Origin: Auanema rhodensis
Lineage: Eukaryota > Nematoda > Chromadorea > Rhabditida > Rhabditidae
Direction: 5' to 3'
Length of the DNA: 64,000 nucleotides
Assembly: GCA_964057225.1 (NCBI GenBank)
Contig: OZ059895.1
Span: 6,262,001-6,326,000, forward strand
Shown: positions 23,833-35,725 of the stretch, piece by piece
How the letters are laid out: each line of letters begins with the position of its first letter
Position numbering within the stretch: position 1 is the first letter of the stretch
Made by a program: the position numbers and the translations under genes
Notes under the pieces: model-generated
Seen by the model: only the letters and a program-made list of their open reading frames with translations
The model's database searches: none
Told to the model about the DNA's origin: nothing

Positions 23833-26140
23833 TTTATGTGTGATGTCATGATCATCAGGTCAATTCTATTTTGCGTAGGATTCTTCTCACGATCATCAGA
23901 TCATTTAGAATTGTCAAAATAGATTTTAAACTGTTCTAAGATCAAGATATAGAAATATCATACACATCTTCTAATGTTGATCAGTAGTAGAAGATAAATC
24001 ATTCAAATTTTCAGCTGATTTTTGAATATTCTTTGAATTGAATGAATATATCTAATGAGCTCTTATTATACTATACATATAGTTAAGAAACAATAAATGA
24101 TAAAGTTTAAGTCTATTTTGTATTTCAAATTCGTCCAAATATTCTTTTCTTTGTTTTTGATTTTTACAAAAATTTTTGATCGAATATTCTTTTTTAAAAC
24201 TGTTCATCATTCTATCAAGTCAGCCGAATGGGTGTGGGCTGAAAGGAAAAGGGATGATGGGCCTGAGGGCTGTAGGTTTTTGTGAAAGGAAAGAGAAAAA
24301 GGGGGCAGAGGTGATGATGTACATCATAACAAACTTTTGATAGACATTGCTCTTTGTCATATTAGTATTACAACATATAAATGACATAGTTAGACGAAGA
24401 AGTAGAGCATTTCATCAAAATTCGCATATGTTTTTCCATCCTTTAAGCTGAATCTTAATGATGAGCTTGAAAGCTTAAAGATGAGCTTGAAGAACAACTT
24501 CTTCACAAATGTTTTGATCTTTTCGGCCAAAAGTTGTCTATTGCTGGAGGATAGGATAAGACGTGTTTAGCTTCACTGCTTGTGGGTTCAGCTTTGAACT
24601 CCTCTACCCACTTGTGCTCATTATCACATTCACACGGTAAAATGGAAATAATGATTGTTAGATCATATATTTTCATTCAACGAAGACTTAGCTCCCCCCT
24701 CTTGTTGAGTGGTTAGAGTTTTCCCTATGTGGGTCTTCGAATCTGCAATGAATCCTCCGACGTCTGCGTTAATTTCAATAGAGCAACTGATCTACTTCTG
24801 ATGACGTAAATACTAACACATTGAATCAGAAAAGTAATTTCAGTGTTTTTCTTGCTCTCTGTATTATTGCACGTCTTCTGCATCTGAAAAGAAGATGCAA
24901 TAGCTATTGTCACATCATGTGGGCTGTTGCCTGCGGACGTCATCAGAACAACATAAGTGGTTGATGTACTGCGTGTGTTTCAAGTTTTTTATCAATCTCT
25001 CTTTTCTCTTTATTTGTACAAATTGATCATTTTCCAAAATAGCATATGCTTTCAAGTAGTTGATACTTACTGTGTGTAATACGACAACAACTGTCTAGAA
25101 TTAAGCATCATATGTTTGATCATTGAAACAAAAAGGAATTGGAAAAGAAATTAAAAGAAATAAAAGCAATTAATTATGCTAATTACACAAATATTTATAT
25201 GTAATTGATATTCTTTTTAACGAACTTGTTCAAGAAATATTGCTCAAATCGCAAATTCAATGAAAGTTCTAGGATGTCATCATGATGGCTGATTTTCAAT
25301 TTAAACAATTTATATGTTATTAAGTTATCAATTACATATAATTAGTAAATATTAATATTGATGAATCATTTGAATTTACGTGAAATGTTACATGAAGCGT
25401 GGAGTTGTTTATGTTTTTTTTTTAAATTTATCTCTCTATCTCTCTATGTTTCTCCCTCTATGTTTCTCTTTATTTAAAAAAAAACTCATTTAGATTTATA
25501 TTTTTCATTGAAATAACTTGTATTTTCAAATCTTCTTAAAGAATTTATTTCAAAAAATGATGATGAAATAAGTAAAATTGAACTCTTAGTAATCATTTAA
25601 CATATCTGTCATTCACATTAACTAGAAAAGAACAACGAAATGTTGATGAACTTCGATCCATTTGTACTCATAATCATCTGAAATTTTCATTTTTTTTCGT
25701 CTTCTTCGGCAAATAAACTGAAACAATTTGTCAAAATCTTTATTATATGAATATAATTATTATAATTTATATGAAAAAAGGTTAAAGTATTTATCTTTTG
25801 AATGCAAAATATAAGAAGAATATAATCTGCTCTCTATACGTATATACATATTGGTCATGTTGTTCTCTTGAAAATCGGACAATCTGACGTCATTGGAGTA
25901 GTTCAATCCAATAGTTCATGTATTTCTTTTTTTCTTTTTTTTTTAAATTTTAATTAATATTTTAATTTGGAGATACTCAATCAATAAAATATATTATTGT
26001 TATTATAGAATAATACTGTATGAATATGGTGTGAGAGTTTAAAAGCTTAATAAGTCAAAAGATTAGAATTGATAATGATGATTCAAAAATTTATATTTAT
26101 TATATCTTATGGAATAATACAGTAATCATGTTTGTCATCA

Positions 26141-26195
26141 TCACTCTCTCTCTCTCTCTTTCTTTCTCTTTCTCTCTCTCTCTTTCTCTCTCTTT
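26141..26195. repeat. Interrupted CT repeat
   Basis: A pyrimidine tract of CT units broken by CTTT. Confidence 0.9.
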
Positions 26196-26659
26196 GTCCT
26201 ATTTCTGTTTCAGTTTTCTATATTTAACATCTCACGGGCAGTCATCACACTGATCAGGCTTGTCGTTTACATATCATGAATCTTCTACATGCAGGTTTCT
26301 AATCTCTATTGGCTTTGTCCCAATTACAATGACGTCATATCCTGTCTGGTCATGTTTTTTTTAGATTCGTCAAACTCACACACACATATATACACATAAA
26401 ACTGTCCTTATCTAGTAGTCATGTGCTATGTCAACGTGACTGTCTTCATTCATCGTCTGTCCAGCACTTCAGATGATTAGCTGACGATGTTGTGCAGTGA
26501 TGTGTGTGTGTGTGTATGTTGTGTATACGTGTGTTCAAATTCTATTTCTAGTTTGAGATAACTATTTAAATCATTACTCCCCCTACTGAAGATACCCGCC
26601 TTCGTTTTCCAATCCTCTACATGATTGATGACGTCATCAAACTCCTATATACATACGTA

Positions 26660-26691
26660 AAGAGAGAGAGAGAGAGAGAGGGGGGGGGGGG
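26660..26691. repeat. (GA)n joined to poly-G
   Basis: About ten GA units run directly into eleven G. This is the strand-flipped counterpart of the poly-C/(CT)n tract at 18170. Confidence 0.97.
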
Positions 26692-28285
26692 ATTGAGGGA
26701 GAGGTGGAGGCGGCTGCCCGTCCCACTTTTGGTCCGAAAAAAGAAACGAAAATGGTGTGGACATCGAAAGCTTGGCCGTGATGTCTACTCAGCTTGTCTC
26801 CGGATGAGCGTTTATTAGTTTCTCTGCTTCAACTACTCCTCGTACTACTACAACTGCTAAATACTACTTAAACAGAGTTTGGTACATATCCATCCGGCCC
26901 TACATGAATCATAGACATCTATATCCGGCTACTCTTCATCTTTGAATCATAAAGCTATCTCATTAAGTTTTCTATTGCACCCTTACTATCCAGGACATGC
27001 CCTTTGCCATCGCTCGACATCTTCAATTCCATCTCCATGAATTTCCTTCATTAAAATCTTTAAAACTTTAATTGTTGTGTGCAAAAGACATTGGCTAATC
27101 ATGTTAAACGCCTCCAGACATTGTTGTTATTGTCTGTGACTGTCTCATCTTCTAGAATATCGTCTCCCTTTATCTACATCACGCCATTCTCCTCAGAATA
27201 TCATCATTCAGAATATTTTCTTACAGCTCTATTGTCTGCGTGGTGTTTAGGCAATAAAGGCGGAGTCAAACAGTTAAATCACGTTTGTCTCCCACCCTGT
27301 TTCGCATTTACTCTCTCAGTCTCTCAGTTCATTCGTTAGTAGATGTCACTACTGTGCTCGATGCTGCTGCTGAGCTAGAACATGCATGTTCAATCGTCGA
27401 ATCACATAGCTTTCCCCCCGTCTTTAGGATACTGTAATGATATCATTCAAGTCGACTAGTTCGCTTTACCAATCGTCACAGTATCATTCAAACATGCATA
27501 TCTCTTCCTTGTTCTTCCGTTTTTACTGATCTTCCATTCAACTTTCTTCATCACATTCATCTCTCATTCGAAACCTCTCCTTCACGCCCTTTGATCGAAA
27601 ATTCATTTAAGCTTTTGCCTTCTTCATATGCACCATCTGACATCAAGATATTGTGCATCTGGCTCTCTATTATCGAAATAATAGAAAATTACTTTTTTCA
27701 TCCTTCCCTTCTTCATTTTCTGATATGATATATGTAGAAAAGTACAAAGAGAGTGAACGAGAGTAAGAGATACACATACATTCGAGTTCTTCGAACTTGT
27801 CAGTTAAGCTATATACTATGCCTTTTATAATTACCGTATAATATTATTAAAAAGCATCGGAGATTCATAGATTATCATAGAAATCTTGATTATGGCCAAA
27901 CCAAACCAAACAAATACTATTCATTTCCTGCTTCGTTCGCATATTTAACAAATCAAATTACTTATTCTGTTTTCGAACACATTTCTATTAAATTCACTTT
28001 TCTACACATTCTTCATAGATTTAACTTATATTATTTGAATATATATGTATTTGATAATCATTTCAATACATACATCATTTATTTCTTTTTTTTTCTGATT
28101 TCTGATGACTATTTCTAATTTATTTTTTCAATTTATATCAAAATTAATTATTCATTTTTATATAAAAAAAAGTTTTTAATATATTCAACATCTTGTTCAT
28201 TTTAAACAAAAAAGTTTATCTTTCGATCATTTTCATCTCACCTTTGTTTTTTTCTTATTCATTCTCTTTTACTTTCGATGACTCA

Positions 28286-28334
28286 TTCTCTCTCTCTCTC
28301 TCTCTCCCTCTTTCTAATTCTTCACCTTTCTCTG

Positions 28335-28362
<28 letters not shown>
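28286..28362. repeat. Double (CT)n tract upstream of neuropeptide gene
   Basis: Two CT arrays separated by about 25 nt of other pyrimidine-rich sequence, roughly 550 bp before the neuropeptide ATG. Confidence 0.93.
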
Positions 28363-28366
<4 letters not shown>

Positions 28367-28882
28367 ACTCACTCTTACTCTCTTCATCGTAAAGCGGTTT
28401 TTCGTTGAGAAAAGCTTCCTTCTTCTAAAGAATTATTGCTTTCTCTTGTTTTAATTTTCCGCTTATTTCATCATCTTTATCAAGAAGGTTGCATCATTTA
28501 CTGTCAACAGTAGCTCCTCCCACTCGTGTCCCTTTCATGTGCAAAGCATTTCTACTCTATTTTACTTTTAATTCATTTCTCTTTGAATATGGTATTCAAT
28601 CCTACTTTAAATCATTCAATTTGTAATCAAAATTCAAACAACATGTAACAACATAGATCATTTACATACATTACATCAAATTGTTCCAATTACCTTATAT
28701 CATATCGTACTATTACTGAACTATACTTTCATATTCGTTCAACAATCTCATTGCGATCATTTTGCAGGTAAATCTGACGACAACCCTTCAGTCAGCCTAA
28801 GTTCGTTCGTCCTACTTGACAATCAACTTTATCAATTAACCTTTACTCATACTCATAATACATTGCGAAGCCTTCTAAAAGC

Positions 28883-30891
28883 ATGTTGAGAATTCTTGTT
28901 CTACAGGTTAGTTATGAGATATATTTCATTAACTATTATTTTTATTTATATTTAGAATAAACAAGTAAATATATGAGTTATTTATAAAAATAATTTCCTT
29001 TTTTTCCTACCATTTCGACATTTTAGAATAAAACTTATCACACAACCTGTCAACGAACAGGTGTTCTGTTGTGAAAATTAAAATGAAATTGATCTGCAAC
29101 CAACCAAAAAAAAATTCTTTTGATTTCCATGCAAAAAAAATTAAAAAAAAAGAAACAAAACAAAGAAAAAAAAGTTTTTATACTTATTTTTCATTTAATT
29201 TATATGAAATAAAATAAAATATAACTATACCATCTATAAACTCTTGGAATCTATCCAATCATTCGATGAATCCAACATTTTTTTCACTGAAATACATCAG
29301 AATGTTATGATAAGAATATTATTATTACAGATTGTTGTCTGCACTATGTGTCTGGCTTATCCATCCTACATCTTTGTTCCAACAGCTATGTAAGTTAAAT
29401 ATACATATAGTTTATATATATATATAGTTATATATTTATTTTAATTTTAAATTAATTTTGTTAATTTCACTTTATTTATGTCATTGATTTCATTTTAATT
29501 CTTTTTAACTAAACAAAAATAACAATAAAATGAATTAAAGTCATTTCTCTTTTTCTGCTATAATTATTTTTAGTTTTAAATTTCTTTTTATATATTTATC
29601 TACATATATATATATATATAGAACTATAACTATATATATCATATTTTTATAAGTTTATTCTATTCTCTTTTTTTTTTGAAAAAAAAAAAAAATTATTGAA
29701 AACAAGACATGTATCAATAGGTGCTCTCTCTCTCTCTTATCTCAACTTTTGAATATATTATTATGATGACTATGCTATTTGTATATATTTGATCATTAAT
29801 TAAGTATTAGTTCTAAGAAAATTTATGGAAAATTCCGATTATAAGAATGAAAAAGCAATTTTATTAATATTTCATTTTTATCTTGTTCTTTCTATTGTTA
29901 TAAAACAAATATAAATAAGAAGAAACACAATCATATAATAAATAATAATTAAAATATAATAAAATATATAAAATTAATTATATTTTCTTATTTCAGTCGT
30001 CCTAAACGAGCATTTGACCGTGTAGAAATAGGCGCTTTCGGTTTGGATAAGCGCTCATTTGATCGTCTTGAAGGATCAGCTGGTGATTTTGGTCTCAGCA
30101 AACGATCTATCAGTTCAGCATTCGATAGGTTCGTAAATTAATATATAAATAGATATTTAATTATATATATATAGTATAAAACAACAAAAAAAAATAATAA
30201 TGAATGAATGATGTTTTGATTAACAGACTTCTTCTTGCATTATAACATCTTTGATGATTATATATGTCATTAAATTAAATTTATTTTTAGTAAAATAAAC
30301 AAAATAAAACTAAAAATAGCTTTATATATGTATTTAATTATAAATATATTCTATTTCAGACTAGATTTCGCTGATTTTGGACTCAGACGTAAAAGAGCAT
30401 TCGATCGTATTGCTCGCTCAGAGTTTGGTCTTAGAAGAAAGCGTTCCTTTGATCGTTTAGCCAGATCTGAATTCGGCTTAATCAAGAGAAGTGATCCAGA
30501 TATGGCCAGTGCTCTCATTGATGAAGAACGCTTTGATAGAGGTTTGTTGTAATTGATTAATATTTCAATTATTTGATTTGAATACAACTCTTAACATCAC
30601 GAAATGTTCATTTAATTTCATTTTCTAAATTATTTGACCTTTGGAACAATTTTTCGAAAGAAACAAAACCTTAACCATTTGGGAAAAACTTAATTTCAAA
30701 TACGTGTTATAAGTCAAATGAATGAAAACTGTTTCCAAAATTCATTAGTGTTCGAAATAATTTTTGTTTTCTTTTCAGAAGATGCCGTACGTGATCTAGC
30801 TAGATCAATCATAGCATTACGTCAGCAACAACAAGATCAGCCACAAGATCAAGTACAACAATCAAATACTGTTGAGCATACTCAGTTGTAA
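28883..30891 (+). CDS. nlp-8: nlp-8-like neuropeptide precursor, five FDR...FGL peptides
   Basis: A secreted prepropeptide cut at dibasic sites to give amide-less neuropeptides. Exons: 28883-28906, 29331-29389, 29997-30128, 30360-30541 and 30779-30891. The first two exons give a signal peptide (MLRILVLQIVVCTMCLAYP). Peptides bounded by KR/RKR are AFDRVEIGAFGLD, SFDRLEGSAGDFGLS, AFDRLDFADFGLR (with an SISS lead), AFDRIARSEFGL and SFDRLARSEFGLI. A C-terminal spacer follows with SIIALRQQQQ. The AYP start, the [AS]FDR...FGL peptides, the KR spacing and the SII.LR tail match what I recall of C. elegans nlp-8, which has three such peptides. The family is often compared with orcokinins. It sits alone behind a very long repeat-rich upstream region, which could hold neuron-specific control elements. 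Confidence 0.9.
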
Positions 30892-31210
30892 GCATCATCT
30901 ATGTTCAAAAGCTGATGACAAATCTCCATCTCTCATATGCGCCTAAGGTGTTTCATTATGAAGCCCCGCATTTACAACACAGCAGTAATCATCATCATCA
31001 ACATCATCATTATCTCCAGTTATAACTATTCAGAAGAAAAACATCTAAAAGACGATTTCTAGAAACATCCGATATCCTCTAACCTTCACTCCTCTCTTTT
31101 GTTTACTTCGTTTTCGTTTGACAAAAATAATCAAAAGAGATTATCTGTATTTTAACTTTCGTTGTTCGGCATCAAGTAGTGTTAGACAATTCCTTGTAAC
31201 ATAGCTTAAC

Positions 31211-31242
<32 letters not shown>

Positions 31243-32145
31243 GTAATATACATATAGTATTATAGTATTTTTTAAAATATATATAATAACTATGTTATCG
31301 ACTATCTAGATTTTAGTTACTGCTGTTAACGCTCTTAATGTTCCGAGCCTACCATACTCCTACTCTCTTCAACAATCCAATCACAATCGTCTGGAATTCT
31401 GCTTCTCTCTCTCTTTCTTTCTTTCCTTTTCCCATTCTCTCTCTCACCATCCTTGATCTCAATATCTTTACATGAAGATGTACAAAATTTTCGTCGTCAC
31501 GAGCCTTGCTTGCCAACTACATAATAAATATATTGTTAACTATATCATATAGTCATTTTTATTTATATAAAATTTTGGAAAAAGAAAATAAAAACATGAA
31601 ATAATATATGTATCATATCACATTTCAACAACCAACGAATCTAATTGTCGAAGAAAATCATGACAAACGCAATCTTTTCAATATTGTTTAGATCTTACCA
31701 TATACCATATACCATATAATACTATTTATATTATATAATATACATTTATATAATCATAAACAAGAATATAATATTATTTAAGAATAATATTACACATATA
31801 CATATATTCATATAATATAGTTAGCTTTTTTTCAAAACGAATCATGCTTGCTCAATCAGTTGAATATGAATTCATAAATTGTTTCAGAGGTCCTCGTCAC
31901 GTCAATATTAAATTAAATTTATAAATAATTTGTAAAGAAATCATGAATTTATAATATAAATCACAAAATAATTTTTAAAAAAACAATAATTAAATTATTT
32001 ATTATAGTTAAAACTTTATTATATTGAGATGACCTTAGTATATATGTATACTACTATTATTTCTATCATATTATATATAACATAATATAACTAAATTTAA
32101 TAAGTTATGTAATATAATTAATGCTATAATTAACAATATGTTTTT
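30892..32145. other. Intergenic, convergent 3' ends
   Basis: 3' sequences of the neuropeptide gene (+) and the secreted-protein gene (-). Very AT-rich with TATATA runs near 31205-31290 and a CATCATCAT run near 30990. No coding signal. Confidence 0.6.
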
Positions 32146-34222
32146 CTATGCTGGTACAAGCATATCACATCCTGTCAAACTTAAAGATTGAAACATATTA
32201 GTTGGATACGTAATCTCTACTCCTGATCCCAAAGTATCCTAAATGAATGACATAACATATACATATTATATCATATAGTTTACCTCAGTTACACGAGCTT
32301 GACAAGTATGATGTTTAGCTAGAACGATTTCAACTTCATTTGCAAAATAAGTCCAATCCAGATACATTCGAGTGTAAGCAGGTGAATGTCCATACGTATT
32401 TCTACCATAGCCCATCAGCACCTATATATAATTTGAATATGAAAAGCAATCTAATATATAAAACATACAGCTTTTTCCTCAGGTATGTAGATTATCTGAA
32501 AACGTGTTAAGTCACTACCTGGCATATTAATTGCACTAGCAGCATCTTAATTATATATAAATATATATAAAATGTATTAATAATATAAGATTATACCTGT
32601 ATGTGTTGGTATGAATATACGTGAAGCTGTCAGTATATCTAATGTACGCGGTGGATCACTACAGATTGGATTAGATTTTGAAATTCCAAAACAAATTCTT
32701 ATCCTAATAGTAAAGAATAATAATAATCATAATATATGTATAATATATATTGAATACCATGGACAATCTAATGGATTTAACAATTCAATCGCAAATGAAT
32801 TTATACTTTGTTTTATAGGAGCATATCGTGCACTCTATAATATATATATATAATTAACTATTCTTTTGAAAATTATATAATTATATATTATATGATATTA
32901 TCATACCTTTGTAAATGTATACTTTATAAAGTCAGGCTTGGAATCTGTTTTAGATAGCGTCAAACTGAAATACAATTAAGTTATATAATAAAATAATCTG
33001 GGCACATAGCTAGCTAGAACTAGCTGTCGCTAGTACGTGTTGATTTATAAAAATGACTAACTATTCAGAATATCCTGTATGTAAATTAGGGGGCAAAAGG
33101 AAATTATTACAAAATCCATCCGTATTCGAAATTTTGTATTTAGCCAGTTGTCCATTAATAATAAAATTCTGATTTCTAGAAGAAAAAGATGTTAGCATAG
33201 ATTTACTTTTTGTACGCCAATTCTAACCTTTTGGAAGAAAATGCAGATAAACCTGGGAAAAAGTTATCAACAGTGGCATTGCGATACATAATACGATAAT
33301 ACGAAGGTCTTTTTGTAAATTGAGTTAAAATTATACTACAATATGGACTGAAATTAAATATTAAAATTAATAAATAAGAACAATAAGAATTTAATAAGAT
33401 GTAATATACCTTGAAGTGAATACTAACAATTGGTTAATTGGAATTTTTAAAAGAATATTAGGTGGAGCATAGGATGATTTTTCAGTATCCCAAACCTGCA
33501 ACAAATTGTATATTGTGATTTACAAGTTAATTAACAGAACTGGTAGAATAAAACCTTCTTCGCTTTTCTGAAGATGCACTCGCGACAACGGATAGAAATA
33601 TTTTCTTTTAAAAACTGTGAAAAATATATCATTTCAATAAGGATTATATTATAAAATAAAGATAAATATCAATTATAATAGAAATCTTACTCGTTACTGA
33701 TTGTTCCCATGGGCGGAAAACTATCATATAATCAGTAGGTTCACCATAATGGTTAATTTTAATAGTTGAATTAACGTAATTAATGTCCACCTTGTCTCCG
33801 ACAGGATACAGTGCAACACTATAACATGCGATTTTCAAGCTTATGATTTTCAAAACTAACGATTGACATTCAGTATATGGTGATAAGTAAAGTTCAATGT
33901 CTTCATCTGTTGTAATATTCCAGAGAGTTATATATGATGGTAATTCTAAGTGTAGTCTATTTCTAAAGTTAATATTGATATCATACAAGCAGCTTAAGCA
34001 AAATAAAGTATAACTGACAGATTTACACTGAACATTTTAAATATGCCAAGATTATTCGTTATAACTGCATCATTTTCCTTGAATCAAAATAATATTCTTC
34101 ATAAGCTTTTTAAGTTTTACCACAGGCGATGCTTCAGCTATGCTTTGCAAGCTAAGCAATAAAATAAATATTGTAGCGTAAATTGTACCGGCCATTAAAG
34201 CTTGTTTAATACAACCACTCAT
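32146..34222 (-). CDS. Secreted protein of unknown family
   Basis: Starts at the ATG whose complement is 34220-34222 and ends at a TAG (32146-32148). The N terminus has a hydrophobic signal sequence (GTIYATIFILLLSLQSIAEA). About nine more exons join in frame and encode a protein of several hundred residues rich in beta-type sequence, with scattered Cys (for example RCRECIFRKAKK, PYCSII, FCNNF, NPICSDPP) and N-glycosylation sites (NIT, NST, NAT). No second membrane segment or GPI-like tail is seen, so it is probably secreted. The C terminus reads TGCDMLVPA. One junction, near 33962-34003, was chosen as donor GTCAGT joined to an acceptor within a longer open frame and is less certain. I do not recognise the family and assign no function. 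It is divergent in sequence from all its neighbours. Confidence 0.75.
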
Positions 34223-34593
34223 AGAAATTTTGAAAATGAAAAATTCGACACGTTCCTTACGTGAACTATTTTACTCAAAAATGATGATTATAGAGGGCTA
34301 CACGTTGTTTTCATTGATTGAATTTGAGAAGCGTCCAAGAAATTAGCATATTAAAACACTAATGCAAGGATGTTTTTGGCAAATATCTTATGTTACAACA
34401 GAAGTAATCGATACCTCTATATTCATATAGTTTACTGTGCAGTTCATTATTTCATTAAACAGGTTAGTTGTTATCATTTAAAATTCATCTTAAGAACGAC
34501 AAGAGAAGCAATAAACACAATAAAACTGAGCAGCCTGATACAAGCGCGAATATGACGAAAAAATAAGCAGGAGATACAATTAAAAATAATAAT

Positions 34594-35064
34594 CTAATAG
34601 TCATCGTCATCAGAATCCAAATTGTTTCTTCGTCGGTCAAACTGAAGAGACGAGATAAGATTTATATTTAAGATGGCATTATACCTTTACAGTAGTTGAG
34701 CGTTGAGTTTGTTGAGAGACACGCTCCATTAATTGTTTAAGAGAATCATCGGACATTTTGCCGGCGATTTGTCCACGTCTGAAACAATGCGGCTATTAAT
34801 GCGAAGTATCAGCTATTATAATAATACCTTGCCATGCCAATCAAAGTAGCTTCCACAGCTTTAGCCTTGTCGGGCTTAGCAGCAGCTAAATTACTTAATC
34901 GTACAATTGCTTGCTGGTCAAGAATCTTAACATATATAATTAAAATAAATTAATTAACAAAATTATACTTGTGAAAGCATAGAATTCATAGCCATTTCCT
35001 GCTTTTCTGCCATTTCTTGTTGTTGGCGCATTTTGTCTTCTTGAGAAGGTTGTGGTTGAGCCAT
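34594..35064 (-). CDS. PDCD5: PDCD5 (TFAR19) family protein
   Basis: A small nuclear/cytosolic protein of about 125 residues, linked in animals to apoptosis and to prefoldin/CCT-like chaperone regulation; archaeal homologues bind DNA. The reading starts MAQPQPSQEDKMRQQQQEMA, continues with the conserved ILDQQAIVRLSNLAAAKPDKA helix region and RRGQIAGKMSDDSLKQLMERV, and ends FDRRRNNLDSDDDDY. The RR...DSD.DDDY end is characteristic of the family. Four exons with short introns. An acceptor-like ATTTTAG lies 7 nt before the ATG (AG at 35072-35073 on the complement), fitting spliced-leader addition. It is divergent from the DPP III gene with 661 bp between starts. Confidence 0.95.
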
Positions 35065-35725
35065 GATCAAGCTAAAATTAAATATTTTAACATAATTAAT
35101 ATGAACCAAAGCTGAGAAAAAAGAAATTAAAAAACTATTAGATTGCTCTTTAGAATAATATTTGATCAGAAAGTTTTCAACCTGTGAGAGAAACGAATGT
35201 TTGCGTACATCAAATCATAACTCTTATTATAATACAAAATATATTAATAAATATAAAATACTAATTATTCAATGCGAATATCACCAATGTATCTGAAACT
35301 TTGTATTCTGACACCCCTCATATAAGGTATTCCCATAACTCCACGATATTCAAATATCGCGTTCAGTTTGAAATGTAGTACGCGACTATTCGTATTTGGG
35401 GCGCTATTTTTGCTTGCACAAAACATCATTTTTTAAATAAATATCTAATAATATTCGTTTTCGCAAACTAGTAAATCGAATATGATATAATAATATTCAA
35501 TTTTTGATATTTTGGGAAACCCAAATACGAATATATTATTGAGAACTCGTTAACGTCTTAGCTTTTTTTTATCAGAAGGTATAATTGTCATTATTTGCTA
35601 TATGCAAGTCTATGTATTCGAATTCATGACTTTTACTAGGTGTTGATTGTATTCACAGTATGTTCACAATCTATGTTATGTTTCCGACTATCTTATGAAA
35701 TATAGTTACTGTATATTTTAGTTCA
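35065..35725. promoter_or_regulatory. Shared upstream region of PDCD5 and DPP III genes
   Basis: Divergent intergenic region of 661 bp, AT-rich, containing the small inverted-repeat element at 35389-35531. No core promoter motif can be assigned by eye. Confidence 0.5.
35389..35531. mobile_element. MITE-like element with 12-bp inverted ends and TA flanks
   Basis: Left end TTCGTATTTGGG (35389-35400) and right end CCCAAATACGAA (35520-35531) are perfect reverse complements. Each is flanked directly by TA (35387-35388 and 35532-35533), the target duplication of Tc1/mariner elements. The 143-bp interior has no reading frame, so it would be non-autonomous. Confidence 0.65.

Larger units (their letters stand above)
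17032..28882. other. Repeat-rich gene-poor tract (remainder)
   Basis: Apart from the repeats listed separately, no exon with believable splice sites or protein similarity was seen on either strand. The tract contains poly-C runs (about 20518-20529, 21073-21085, 22145-22154), a (TA)n run at 22047-22066, and repeated short palindromes around AACTATATATAGTT. Its 3' part is presumably regulatory sequence of the neuropeptide gene. TTTTGCAG near 28764 could be an acceptor for a spliced leader or a 5' UTR exon. Confidence 0.5.
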
